Source: Mimachlamys varia | Lineage: Eukaryota > Mollusca > Bivalvia > Pectinida > Pectinidae | Length of the DNA stretch: 64,000 bases | Direction of reading: 5' to 3' | Assembly (NCBI GenBank): GCA_947623455.1 | Contig: OX392541.1 | Coordinates: forward strand, 6,214,701-6,278,700 | Shown here: positions 14,160 to 26,054 of the stretch, piece after piece | Position numbering within the stretch: position 1 is the stretch's first letter | Layout of the letters: each line of letters opens with the position of its first letter | Notes under the pieces: generated by a model | What the model saw: the letters and a program-made list of their open reading frames with translations, nothing else | Told to the model about the DNA's origin: nothing | Databases searched by the model: none | Made by a program: the position numbers and the translations under genes

Positions 14160-16580
14160 TACTCTGTTCTCATTTGTTAGATTATTTGCAAGCATGCGTA
14201 TCTCTCAAACCTAACGCATCCGTTCGTATCAAGGAAATAATAACGTAGCTAGCTGACTCACAAAACCCGGAGGACAAGACAAGCGTTATGGTCAGTTCTG
14301 GTCTTGTTAATAATATACAATGTTAATATAATAGTTTTAATATCCACATCCCGAGATCTAAATCATCGTTTGGGAATTTGGGTGGGAAGAAATTGACTAC
14401 AGCTGTACATATGCCAGTCTGTATGGTAATCTGATCGTCCCTCGATCAATACTCTCAATAATCGGTTCCTTCACTGTTTAATTAACCTCCAGGCCAAACT
14501 TCGTCTTTACACTAGTTCCAACGTGATGCTCGGCGAGGCTGCTTTCCCGTCAGACTTCACCATGTTATTCCACAATACAGAGTACAACGACGTTTACACA
14601 TCACATTAAGCAAATACAGCAAAGCTTAGCACATGTAAGAGCCGACACACACGAGAGACCTTTGCTTCAAACGAGACTGCTCTACACAAAACACGCTCAC
14701 ATGCATGCATACCACGAAAACAATTCGGTGCTGCCTATTCCAGTGTTTAACATACGAATGAACTATTTCTAGCTAACAGTGTTAAACGTTGGCTAAGTGT
14801 GTATTCCACAATTCCTGGAAAAGAGAACTACTTGTTCAACTAGAAAGCTCCCCTACACATATGCTGAGCCAAACACAATCGATGAAGCAGGCTCCTGTCG
14901 TATACAACCTATAGCGCTGCAGCAATGCTCAGGATACACTCTCATCGTGTTCAAACACAAAAGGAATTTAACCAGATTCCGTCTCTATACATCCACAGCG
15001 AATTGTTTGTTCTCCATGTTCCTAGTTTGACTGGAGTTTATATACAAACACTGTATAATCAATGGTTGACCACCGCCCAAGCTGGATAATGGCGTAGAGA
15101 ATTATTCTCATCTTATAGATGATAATGTTATAGCGAAAGCCTGCCTGCTTAGTGCTCGCCCGATGCTTGTTTCTCTCTCCACAAAGTGCCTAGTAGCCGA
15201 TGTCTTGTCCCGTGACAAACTGTAGACGTCTATACTAGAGCGGCGGAGACATGGCTCCAACGATGTAGAGTGATTCGAAATGCAAATTATCACAGACATT
15301 AACAAACATACACAGGAAACGTGGTTTAATGTAATGATTTTCCCTAAAAAAAACACTCTAGAATCACTGTAGAAAATGTTTTACGTTATTGTTGAAAACT
15401 GTTTTAACATGATCACGAATGTCTCGCGTCGATTTGATGAGACGGGGATCGGTTTGAACTGCGTTTTTTGTTTGTTTTTCTCAAAACAACGGAGGATTAA
15501 AAGATAGTCTGGTTTCTACTGCTAGATCAAGAATGGTCATAGTCTTAACCTCAGGATGAATTGGAGATTTTTGTAATGCTACGGAGTTTGTTACACTGTT
15601 AAATTATCGCTATCGATCGTTCTTGGAGTTTTGGTTTCGTCTGACAATAAATAATCAGTGCCGTGTTTGTTATATATAACGGTACAGACCATGTAGACTA
15701 AGTTTATCAGTGAATTAAATAGTTACAGAACTGCTTCAATTTCATAGCCGCATCATTTTGCAACCATGAATGGCCCAAACACCCATTCAGGCAACATAAA
15801 TTGTCCAAACAATTACGATATATGTGCAGTAGATACATATAGTTCGTCCTTTCTATTATAATAAGTTAACGTTCTCATCATTAATTTTTGTTGCAATGTT
15901 AAGGTTTTTTGGTCGCGGGTTCAAAGTTTACATGGGCCGGGGTTTATGCAAGGAACTGGCCGTTGGTCGGTGTTTTTCTCCGGAATTCCCGTCTTTTCCC
16001 TTCACAAAGCATGAAATGTCTTTTATAGGCAAAGCAGTCGCAATTACAACTGTCTAAATGAAGTGCAAAAAATATTAGCAGGAAAGAAAAACATTTGAAA
16101 TACATAAAAGTAGTTCTTTTTTTTTCTGTATCGCATAATGATGTTACTGTATTTACTAATAATCATCTTTTACTGTATTTTTTTTAACTAATCTAATCTA
16201 TAGCTATGGAGACTGAAGACATTTGTAATATAAATTTTCACTGATTAAAAATATGAACCCCGGAGATATGTAGTGTTAAATCTTTCAAAATTTTATCGAT
16301 AATGCATGTATTCCCAGAGCTACAAATGCAATATAGTTATCCAGGATAACATAGATGTTGATGGTCTCGCTCTATTGGTATTTAACGAGCGTATGAGTCG
16401 TATAACTGTAAGTTATAGTCCATAGATCGACCTTATTCTCGTACGTGGCAATGTTTAAGTTTTCAAATCCTTAATTTAATTTTTGTTTTGTTTAACCAGT
16501 TACCAAATGAATTATATAAGCGATCACTGTCAATATTGCTGCATTAGAGAGACCGACAAAGTAGCTTCAAATCGAAATGT
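14160..16580. other. Intergenic, no gene seen
   Basis: Upstream side of the UNC-93-like gene, so promoter and 5' leader are expected near 14080-14800, but no clear TATA box or initiator could be picked. No coding frame with family resemblance. The last 70 bp (16529-16600) reappear inside the adjoining minisatellite. Confidence 0.5.
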
Positions 16581-16589
16581 ATGGGTTTA

Positions 16590-19570
16590 TATAGAAGCTA
16601 GCCTCCGTCTAGATGAGGCCTGTGGAGCTAGCCTCCGTCTAGATGAGGCCAGTTAAGCTAGCCCCCGTCTAGATGAGGCCTGTAGAGCTAGCCCCCGTCT
16701 AGATGAGGCCAGTAGAGCTAGCCCCATATAGATGAGGTCAGAAGAGCTAACCCCCGTATAGATGAGGCCAGTAGAGCTAGCCCCATCTAGATGAGGCCAG
16801 TAGAGCTAGCCTCCGTCTAGATGAGGCCAGTAGAGCTAGCCTCCGTTTCGATGAGGCCAATGAAGCCAGCCCTATCTAGACGGGGGCCAGAAGAGGCCAG
16901 TTAAGCTAGCCCCGTGTAGATGAGGCCAGAAGAGCTAGAACCCGTTTAGATGAGGCCAGTGGAGCTAGCCCCCGTATAGATGAGGCCAGTAAAGCTAGCC
17001 CCCGTATACATGAGGCCAGTGGAGCTAACCCACGTCTAGATGAGGCAAGTGAAGCTAGCCTCCGTTTAGAAGAGGCCAGTGAAGCTAGCCCCGTCTAGAT
17101 GAGGCCAGTGCAGCTAGCCCCCGTCTAGATGAGGCCAGTAGAGCTAGCCCCCATCTAGATGAAGCCATTGCAGCTAACCCCATCTAGATGAATCCAGTAC
17201 AGCTAGCCCCATCTAGATGAACCCAGTGCAGCTAACCCCGTCTAGATGAGGCAAGTAGAGCTAGCCCCCGTCTAGATGAGGCCAGTGCAGCTAGCCCCCG
17301 TCTAGATGAGACCAGTAGAGCTAGCCCCCATCTAGATGAAGCCAGTGCAGCTAACCCCATCTAGATGAATCCAGTGCAGCTAGCCCCATCTAGATGAAGC
17401 CAGTGCAGCTAACCCCGTCTAGATGAGGCAAGTAGAGCTAGCCCCCGTATAGATGAAGCCAGTGGAGCTAGCCCCCGTCTAGATGAGGCCAGTGCAGCTA
17501 ACCCCGTCTAGATGAGGCCAGTACAGCTAGCCCCCGTCTAGATGAGGCCAGTGAAGCTAGCCCCCGTCTAGATGAGGCCAGTGGAGCTAGCCCCCGTCTA
17601 GATGAGGCCAGTAGAGCTAGCCCCCGTCTAGATGAGGCCAGTGGAGCTAGCCCCCGTCTAGATGAGGCCAGTAGAGCTAGCCCCCATCTAGTTGAAGCCA
17701 GTGCAGCTAACCCCATCTAGATGAATCCAACGCAGCTAACCCCGTCTAGATGAAGCCAGTGAAGCTAGCCCCATCTAGATGAAGCCAGTGCAGCTAACCC
17801 CGTCTAGATGAGGCTAGTAGAGCTAGCCCCCGTATAAAAGAAACCAGTGCAGCTAGCCCCCGTCTAGATGAGGCCAGTGCAGCTAACCCCGTCTAAATGA
17901 GGCCAGTACAGCTAGCCCCCGTCTAGATGAGGCTAGTGAATCTAGCCTAGCCCCCGTCTAGACGAGGCCAGTGGAGCTAGCCCCCGTCTAGACGAGGCCA
18001 GTGGAGCTAGCCTCCGTCTAGATGAGGCCAGTAGAGATAGTCCCAGTGTAGCTAAGGCCAGTAGAGCTAGCCCCAGTCTAGATGAGGCCTGTAGAGCTAG
18101 CCGCCATCTAGATGAGGCATGTAGAGCTAGCCCCCGTATAGATGAGGACAGTGGAGATAGCCCCAGTGTAAATGAGGCCAGTGGAGCTAGCCCCATCTAG
18201 ATGAGGCATGTAGAGCTAGCCCCCGTATAGATGAGGCCAGTAGAGATAGCCCCAGTCTAGATGAGGCCAGTGGAGCTAGCCTCCGTCTAGATGAGGCCAG
18301 TGAAGCTAGCCCCCGTCTAGATGAGGCCAGTAGAGCTAGCCCCCGAAAAAATGCGGTCAGTAGAGCTAACCCCCGTCTAGATGAGGCCAGTGAAGCTAGC
18401 CCCATCTAGATGAAGCCAGTGCAGCTAACCCCGTCTAGATGAGGCCAGTAGAGCTAGACCCCGTATAGATGAAGCCAGTGCAGCTAGCCCCCGTCTAGAT
18501 GAGGCCAGTGGAGCTAGCCCCCGTCTAGATGAGGCCAGTAGAGCTAGCCCCCGTCTAGATGAGGCCAGTGGAGCTAGCCCCCGTCTAGATGAGGCCAGTA
18601 GAGCTAGCCCCCATCTAGATGAAGCCAGTGCAGCTAACCCCATCTAGATGAATCCAACGCAGCTAACCCCGTCTAGATGAAGCCAGTGAAGCTAGCCCCA
18701 TCTAGATGAAGCCAGTGCAGCTAACCCCGTCTAGATGAGGCTAGTAGAGCTAGCCCCCGTATAAATGAAGCCAGTGCAGCTAGCCCCCGTCTAGATGAGG
18801 CCAGTGCAGCTAACCCCGTCTAAATGAGGCCAGTACAGCTAGCCCCCGTCTAGATGAGGCTAGTGAATCTAGCCTAGCCCCCGTCTAGACGAGGCCAGTG
18901 GAGCTAGCCCCCGTCTAGACGAGGCCAGTGGAGCTAGCCTCCGTCTAGATGAGGCCAGTAGAGATAGTCCCAGTGTAGCTAAGGCCAGTAGAGCTAGCCC
19001 CAGTCTAGATGAGGCCTGTAGAGCTAGCCGCCATCTAGATGAGGCATGTAGAGCTAGCCCCCGTATAGATGAGGACAGTGGAGATAGCCCCAGTGTAAAT
19101 GAGGCCAGTGGAGCTAGCCCCATCTAGATGAGGCATGTAGAGCTAGCCCCCGTATAGATGAGGCCAGTAGAGATAGCCCCAGTCTAGATGAGGCCAGTGG
19201 AGCTAGCCTCCGTCTAGATGAGGCCAGTGAAGCTAGCCCCCGTCTAGATGAGGCCAGTAGAGCTAGCCCCCGAAAAAATGCGGTCAGTAGAGCTAACCCC
19301 CGTCTAGATGAGGCCAGTGAAGCTAGCCCCATCTAGATGAAGCCAGTGCAGCTAACCCCGTCTAGATGAGGCCAGTAGAGCTAGACCCCGTATAGATGAA
19401 GCCAGTGCAGCTAGCCCCCGTCTAGATGAAGCCAGTGAAGCTAGCCCCCGTCTAGATGAGGCCAGTAGAGCTAGCCCCCGTCTAGATGAGGCCAGTGGAG
19501 CTAGCCCCCGTCTAGATAAGGCCAGTGCAGCTAACCCCATCTAGATGAATCCAGTGCAGCTAGCCCCATC
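16590..19570. repeat. 30-bp GCTAGC/TCTAGA minisatellite, left block
   Basis: About 100 units of roughly 30 bp (28-31) made of GAGCTAGCCCCCGTC, TAGATGAGGCC and AGT(A/G). Each unit holds the palindromes GCTAGC and TCTAGA. It produces repetitive minus-strand open frames (LASSRRGLA pattern) that are a by-product of the unit length. Base composition (GC-rich) differs sharply from the surroundings. Confidence 0.95.
17490..19345. repeat. 927-bp tandem duplication within the minisatellite
   Basis: The segment 17490-18418 recurs almost base for base 927 bp further on. Rare variants appear in the same order in both copies: CTAGTGAATCTAGCCTAG, AGATAGTCCCAGTGTAGC and CCCCGAAAAAATGCGGTC. A recent block duplication is the simplest reading. 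Confidence 0.85.
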
Positions 19571-20459
19571 TACAGTTGAGTGTAAGCTAACCTTTACACC
19601 TAGTGCACTAGTAGTGCACTACGTTTAAACTAGTAGTGCACTACATTTAAACTACAGGTAAACTAGTAGTGCACTACACCCTGAACCCCATCTAGGTCAA
19701 ATACCCCTACAGGTAAATGGGCAGTCCCATCTACCTGTGATTCTTACCTGTACTTCACCTCTGCCGTCTGCTAGTACTTAGAAACTGGTCTGATCATTAG
19801 CTAATATATATAACTTTAATATATATATTTGAATCTCATGTAGTTATCTTTCTCAAACAACTTTCTTTCTTTCATTTCAAAACTACAAATTATGACATCA
19901 TGATAACTACAGTTAGAGTTTTCCCCAAAACTTTCTTGCATACAGGACATAAATAAAATAGAAAATTATTATTTATCTAACAGTTTTGATGTATTTCATT
20001 TGATACGTGCTATAAACAGATTTTTTATATTTATTTACAATCAATTATATTGAAAAATTGAAGGAATATCTATTGATAATTTTTTGTTGAGAATTACATT
20101 TTTAAATATTGTAAGAACTAATTGTGTAAAAATAACAAATAAATATTCCTTTATTACCTAATTAAACTAAATATATATTTTTATTAAATACATTCATCCC
20201 TCAGATCTATTTATATATGAATGCGCTATAGAGTTTTTATAATCTTTATTTTCAAATTATTTATATATCAACACATACAACAGTATAAATATAAGAATTT
20301 GAAGGTGAAAAAAAAAGTAATACAACAATAAATTAAAATTTAAGCAGATTGTTCAGTATGGGACAGATGTTTTGATTTGACCCCCAGGCCTCAGGCAATT
20401 ACCTGACCAGTCTTGACCTTTGAACACCTGCTTATATAAGCCTGTCAGTGACATAATAG

Positions 20460-20478
20460 AGGTGTGAATTTCTCACCT
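20460..20478. repeat. 19-bp palindromic motif, copy 1
   Basis: AGGTGTGAATTTCTCACCT, an imperfect inverted repeat with 5-bp arms. The same 19 bp recurs at 21567-21585 in the same element, in similar GC-rich contexts rich in CAGG/CCTG words. No flanking duplication seen. Confidence 0.5.
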
Positions 20479-20955
20479 GACTATCACTGGTCAAATTTGA
20501 AACCAATATGATTGATAAAGGGCTCAGCTGGAGATGACTGGTGAACCAGATGACGAGGATCATATGATAATACATATTTTAACTTTTACTCTGGTTCATC
20601 ATGTTTATATGAAATTAAAAATCATTGAGAATATTTCTAGATATGTCCATTTAAAAAGTGGATATTTTTAGGACTTCAATATATTTTGTTTTGTTTCATT
20701 CAAACCATTTAATTATGCAATAATACATTGATAGTACATAAAATTACATTGAAATAAATAATAATTATTTGGACAACAATGTAAGTCTATATCAGGCTTT
20801 TACCAGATTCAGGATTCTTAAATATTAAAAACCAAGTATCTTATGACACCTGAATGAATTCAATCCAATGATGCATTTTGATTTCTAAATATGTACAATT
20901 ATACTTATTAAATGAATTAATGATGATATATTATCTAACTTATATTGGGTGTTAT

Positions 20956-20982
20956 CACGGACTTAGATAATCTTAGTCCATG
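20956..20982. mobile_element. 27-bp palindromic insertion, CACGGAC type
   Basis: Inverted arms starting CACGGACTTAGAT; the right arm has two changes. Flanked by 7-bp repeats GTGTTAT (20949-20955) and GTGTAAT (20983-20989), one mismatch. Confidence 0.7.
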
Positions 20983-20989
20983 GTGTAAT

Positions 20990-21025
20990 CAGGGACGTTT
21001 ATGTGAGAGAATATATACGTCTCTG
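20990..21025. mobile_element. 36-bp palindromic insertion, CAGGGAC type
   Basis: Left tip CAGGGACGTTTATGTGAGAG joined to a right tip whose complement is CAGAGACGTATATAT. The left 20 bases match the long element end at 27878 except for one base. No convincing flanking duplication; it abuts the duplication of the preceding insertion. Confidence 0.55.
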
Positions 21026-21117
21026 GCTTAGTTGCTTCATACAATTTGATAATAAAATACTAAAGTTCATTATACTTAATTTTTTTTCTAATAATCAGTA
21101 TAATAGTTTTGTAAAAT

Positions 21118-21141
21118 CACGGACTTAGATCTAAGTCCGTG
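21118..21141. mobile_element. 24-bp perfect palindrome, CACGGAC type, 7-bp TSD
   Basis: A perfect palindrome: two 12-bp arms CACGGACTTAGA with no loop, flanked by exact GTAAAAT at 21111-21117 and 21142-21148. Confidence 0.85.
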
Positions 21142-21264
21142 GTAAAATGATGCATTTCCCTTATTTAGGCCTAAATATTGAAGGCAATTACAGGTTGTAT
21201 TAAATATGACCTGTAATTGCATATATGTTATAAAATTTGTTTTAAAAAGCAAGGTCAGTTAAAT

Positions 21265-21280
21265 CAGGGACACATCCCTG
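21265..21280. mobile_element. 16-bp palindromic insertion, CAGGGAC type, 7-bp TSD
   Basis: CAGGGACACATCCCTG: 6-bp arms around 4 bp, flanked by exact GTTAAAT at 21258-21264 and 21281-21287. The shortest member of the set. Confidence 0.8.
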
Positions 21281-21566
21281 GTTAAATGGAATCATTTCAC
21301 TTTTTTCTATATTCTAAGTATACAACAAATATATGGTATGCAGTTATATAAGTCTAAATAAGAACAAAGTTAAGCCTATGCCAGTCACATTTGTTGTACT
21401 TTTTAATCAACCTAATGACTTATATAATATTGAACTAAAAAGGACAGCTCTAGATCTTCAGGTAGAATCCTTTACCCTCCAGGCATAATTACGTACCTGA
21501 CCTGCCAGGGCCACATCCTCACAGAGGTCATGATAGAGGACACCCCTAGGCTGGCTGTAGTTAGCA

Positions 21567-21585
21567 AGGTGTGAATTTCTCACCT
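21567..21585. repeat. 19-bp palindromic motif, copy 2
   Basis: Identical to the copy at 20460-20478. Confidence 0.5.
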
Positions 21586-22554
21586 CCCACTCCCCCATCA
21601 CTGACCAAGTCTGATTTAAGGCCTGAGGGCCTTGTTATTGTTTAATGATAATCCTATTTGATTAATGATGAAAACATTGTACTACATTCAATTGGATTAC
21701 GCGTAGATGTATATTGTTATTATGATATGAGGAAGGAATGGCTTTAAATGTTCTGGTGAAAGTAATATTTTCTTAGTACCTAATGTTTATATAACCTTTG
21801 TATGTATTGTACATGAGTGTATATATAAATAGTGAAACCAAATACCAACACCGGTACATGTAGGTATACTTGCACAGCTAGCTTCTTAATGTCAAATATT
21901 AAAGTAATTTGTAATTGAAACTACTATACTAAGTACAAAATATGTTCTTCTTATATCTGATTTTTTATTATATTACAATCTGTTGTTTAGTTTATTTTCT
22001 GTATACATTTTTATATTGTTAGTAGGATTAACTTAAGTTGATAATTCCAACATAATACATGTATTATACAATTTTTTTATTTTAACACATACCTTTCAAT
22101 TTTATTGTAGAATGAAAATATTTAAATAAAAAAGAATCATTGTTACTTCTTTAAAAAAGTATAAAAAGTTAGTATATTTTGATTATTATCATTTTTAAAA
22201 TTTTGACATGCAGTTAATTAATTTAAAACATAAGTTAATATGATGAATATCATCTGGCATAAACTCAGAATTTTTCATTCTTGTACTTATATGAGTAACA
22301 AACTAATGACTTTCAAAGGCAACTTGAATAGTATTAACATGAAAGTACAGGTAAATCATATTACATCTGTACAGGTAAGGACACAGGTAGGCAAGGACAC
22401 TCCCATTACCTGTAGTAGGGGTATTTGTGATCACACCTTGCTGGACGTAGTGCACTACTAGTTTACCTGTAGTTTTAATGTAGTGCACTACTAGTTTAAA
22501 CGTAGTGCACTCCTAGTGCACTAGGGTGTAAAGGTTAGCTTACACTCAACTGTA

Positions 22555-24615
22555 GATGAAGCCAGTGCAGCTAACCCCGTATAGATGAGGCCAGTAGAGC
22601 TAGCCCCCGTATAGATGAAGCCAGTGGAGCTAGCCCCCGTCTAGATGAGGCCAGTGCAGCTAACCCCGTATACATGAGGCCAGTAGAGCTAGCCCCGTCT
22701 AGATGAGGCCAGTGGAGCTAGCCCCCGTCTAGATGAGGCCAGTAGAGCTAGCCCCGTCTAGATGAGGCCAGTGGAGCTAGCCCCCGTCTAGATGAGGCCA
22801 GTAGAGCTAGCCCCCATCTAGATGAAGCCAGTGCAGCTAACCCCATTTAGATGAAGCCAGTGCAGCTAACCCCATCTAGATGAATCCAGTGCAGCTAACC
22901 CAGTCTAGATGAAGCCAGTGAAGCTAGCCCCATCTAGATGAGGCCAGTGCAGCTAACCCCGTCTAGATGAGGCAAGTAGAGCTAGCCCCCGTATAGATGA
23001 AGCCAGTGGAGCTAGCCCCCGTCTAGATGAGGCCGTTGCAGCTAACCCCGTCTAAATGAGACCAGTAGAGCTAGCCCCGTCTAGACGAGGCCAGTGAAGC
23101 TAGCCTCCGTCTAGATGAGGCCAGTAGAGATAGTCCATGTGTAGATGAGGCCAGTAGAGCTAGCCCCAGTCTAGATGAGGCCTGTAGAGCTAGCCCCCGT
23201 TTAGATGAGGCCTGTAGAGCTAGCCCCCGTATAGATGAGGCCAGTGGAGATAGCCCCAGTTTAGATGAGGCCAGTGGAGCTAGCCCCCGTCTAGATGAGG
23301 CCTGTAGAGCTAGCCCCCGTATAGATGAGGCCAGTAGAGATAGCCCCAGTGTAGATGAGGCCAGTGGAGCTAGCCCCCGTCTAGATGAGGCCTGTAGAGC
23401 TAGCCCCCGTCTAGATGAGGCCAGTAGAGCTAGCCCCCGTCTAGATGAGGCCAGTAGAGCTAGCCCCCGTAAAGATGAGGTCAGTAGAGTTAACCCCCGT
23501 CTAAATGAGGCCAGTGAAGCTAGCCCCATCTAGATGAAACCAGTGCAGCTAACCCCGTCTAGATGAGGCCAGTAGAGCTAGCCCCCGTATAGATGAAGCC
23601 AGTGCAGCTAGCCCCCGTCTAGATGAAGCCAGTGAAGCTAGCCCCATCTAGATGAAGCCAGTGCAGCTAACCCCGTCTAGATGAGTCCAGTAGAGCTAGC
23701 CCCCGTATAGATGAAGCCAGTGCAGCTAACCCCGTCTAGATGAAGCCAGTGAAGCTAGCCCCATCTAGATGAAGCCAGTGAAGCTAGCCCCATCTAGATG
23801 AAGCCAGTGGAGCTAGCCCCCGTCTAGATGAGGCCTGTAGAGCTAGCCCCCGTCTAGATGAGGCCAGTAGAGCTAGCCCCCGTCTAGATGAGGCCAGTAG
23901 AGCTAGCCCCCGTAAAGATGAGGTCAGTAGAGTTAACCCCCGTCTAAATGAGGCCAGTGAAGCTAGCCCCATCTAGATGAAACCAGTGCAGCTAACCCCG
24001 TCTAGATGAGGCCAGTAGAGCTAGCCCCCGTATAGATGAAGCCAGTGCAGCTAGCCCCCGTCTAGATGAAGCCAGTGAAGCTAGCCCCATCTAGATGAAG
24101 CCAGTGCAGCTAACCCCGTCTAGATGAGTCCAGTAGAGCTAGCCCCCGTATAGATGAAGCCAGTGCAGCTAACCCCGTCTAGATGAAGCCAGTGAAGCTA
24201 GCCCCATCTAGATGAAGCCAGTGAAGCTAGCCCCATCTAGATGAAGCCAGTGCAGCTAACCCCGTCTAGATGAGTCCAGTAGAGCTAGCCCCCGTATAGA
24301 TGAAGCCAGTGCAGCTAACCCCGTCTAGATGAAGCCAGTGAAGCTAGCCCCATCTAGATGAAGCCAGTGAATCTAACCCCATCTAGATGAAGCCAGTGCA
24401 GCAGCTAGCCCCCGTATAGATGAAGCTAGTGCAGCTAGCCCCCGTCTAGATGAAGCCAGTGCAGCAGCTAGCCCCCGTATAGATGAAGCCAGTGCAGCAG
24501 CTAGCCCCCGTATAGATGAAGCCAGTGCAGCAGCTAGCCTTCGTCTAGATGAAGCGACTAGAGCTAGCCCCCGTCTAGATGAAGCCAGTGTAGATTACCC
24601 CGTCTAGATGAGGCC
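22555..24615. repeat. 30-bp GCTAGC/TCTAGA minisatellite, middle block
   Basis: Continuation of the array that begins at 16590, interrupted by the TA-flanked element. Contains a 443-bp tandem duplication: variants at about 23465 (CCCGTAAAGATGAGGTC, GAGTTAACC) recur at about 23908. The right end has units with an extra GCA (GTGCAGCAGCTAGC, 24395-24535). Confidence 0.93.
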
Positions 24616-26054
24616 TGTCACGCAAGCATATCTATTTTGCTATGCTGTATATATTTTTGTATAGTTGCTATTGTTACCGATTGCCGGGGTAAGTATTTTG
24701 AAAAGCGCGGTACTCCTTAGCGGAAGTACGTCACGGGTAAGTGTGCACGGGCTGAGATATTTACACCGATAGACATGTTTTCTTTGTCTAGTGTACCCGG
24801 TATGGATTTACCGATATCTAACATCATGTGAACCAGGCACAGACAACAGACTGTGGTAAGCATACTTTCTACCTTATTTCTGTTTTAGTCGGTATTATTG
24901 CATTGTACCGTGTTATTATCGGGTCAAACAATCTAGGTATGTGTGCGCTCAAGTCAACCGTGACCATTGTTTATCGTATGTAGGTAGGAATTTGTTGTAT
25001 TATGTTGTTTCATGCTATAATTTATATATTATTTTTGTGTAAGGATCATATATCCAATATATGTGTTACCTTGAAGATTGTATATGAAATTATGTAGTTT
25101 GTATCGTGGGTTTCACCTATTTATAAATCTATGGAAGCCCAGTTCTATTGTCAGAGTGTTAAGCGTGGCGTGTTCGCGCGTGGGTGAAAAATGTATGGAA
25201 GCCGTAGAGTGTAATATTGCGGATTGTACGATTTTAGGGTATTTTAGGTATATTACGGAGCCGCACAACATTAGTTCGTATTCAAAATATAGTTTAGTAT
25301 GTTATTAAGTAGTAGTATACATACTGGTAATTAGTAAGGGTAATTTTATCATTATTGTTTTGAAACTTAAAGTATATCTTAGGACAGTATGAAAATGTGA
25401 GCGATAATGTAACTATTGTAATTAATTAATTATTGTAGCATCACATGCCGGGATTCACAAGCAGTGCTGGGGAGTCGGGACCAGTCAGGACCACCCTCTA
25501 ATTTCTACCTTAGCATCAGGACCTATTCTCCATCAGTGTCAAGGTCAGCAAGGGTATTGCAACTATGAGGGCGTCTGTACGAGAAGGTTGGCGACTGGTA
25601 CTAGAGCTTCAGCGAGTCATCCGCTTGAGGAAGTGTAAACCCCATCATAGAGGGTTCCTGTCGTGTCGTAGACACTAGTAAGGCGGTTTCAAGCAAGGTT
25701 TTGCTTGTTGATTTTACATGGGCTCTGGATTGAGTTGGACATGTTGCTAGCTGCATTTACTGCAGTGGCTCAGGATTGAGTGGGATTAACCTCGTCATTG
25801 CATTCATTGCATGGGCTCTGCATTGAGCTGACTTTAGTTGGAACTTTGCGGTTGGTCATTTGGTGAAGCTACATCGACATTTAAGGCTACATCCTAATGA
25901 GAGTGTGTGAGCTAGTGAGTGAGTTTGTTGATTTGTAAATATATAATGCTTTATATTTGATCATCATTGTAAATAAACATTATCATAGTTTTGTAATCAA
26001 TTTTCTCAGTGTTCATTTCCCGAATAAAAAATCGAAGCTTGTTCCACGTTAACA
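24616..26054. mobile_element. Solo LTR, 1439 bp
   Basis: Begins TGTCACGCAAG and ends CACGTTAACA, the TG...CA form of LTRs, and is flanked by the exact 5-bp repeat AGGCC (24611-24615 and 26055-26059). Removing the insert and one AGGCC restores the minisatellite unit (GATG-AGGCC-AGTGAAG). Polyadenylation-like AATAAA occurs near 25970 and 26024. No coding frame or primer-binding site inside, so it is read as one LTR left by recombination between two, from a Gypsy- or Bel-type element (5-bp duplication). Confidence 0.78.

Larger units (their letters stand above)
19573..22552. mobile_element. TA-flanked non-autonomous DNA element in the minisatellite
   Basis: Long inverted ends start CAGTTGAGTGTAAGCTAACC at 19573 and mirror the sequence ending at 22552. 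Each is followed inward by two or three copies of a GTAGTGCACTAC motif with TTTAAAC. TA lies on both sides (19571-19572 and 22553-22554). Removing the element plus one TA rejoins a perfect repeat unit (CATC-TA-GATGAAG), so the empty site is read directly. CAGT ends with a TA duplication are typical of Tc1/mariner-related elements. No transposase frame is visible in the 2980 bp, so it is non-autonomous. The interior is AT-rich and itself carries four short palindromic insertions. Confidence 0.85.
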
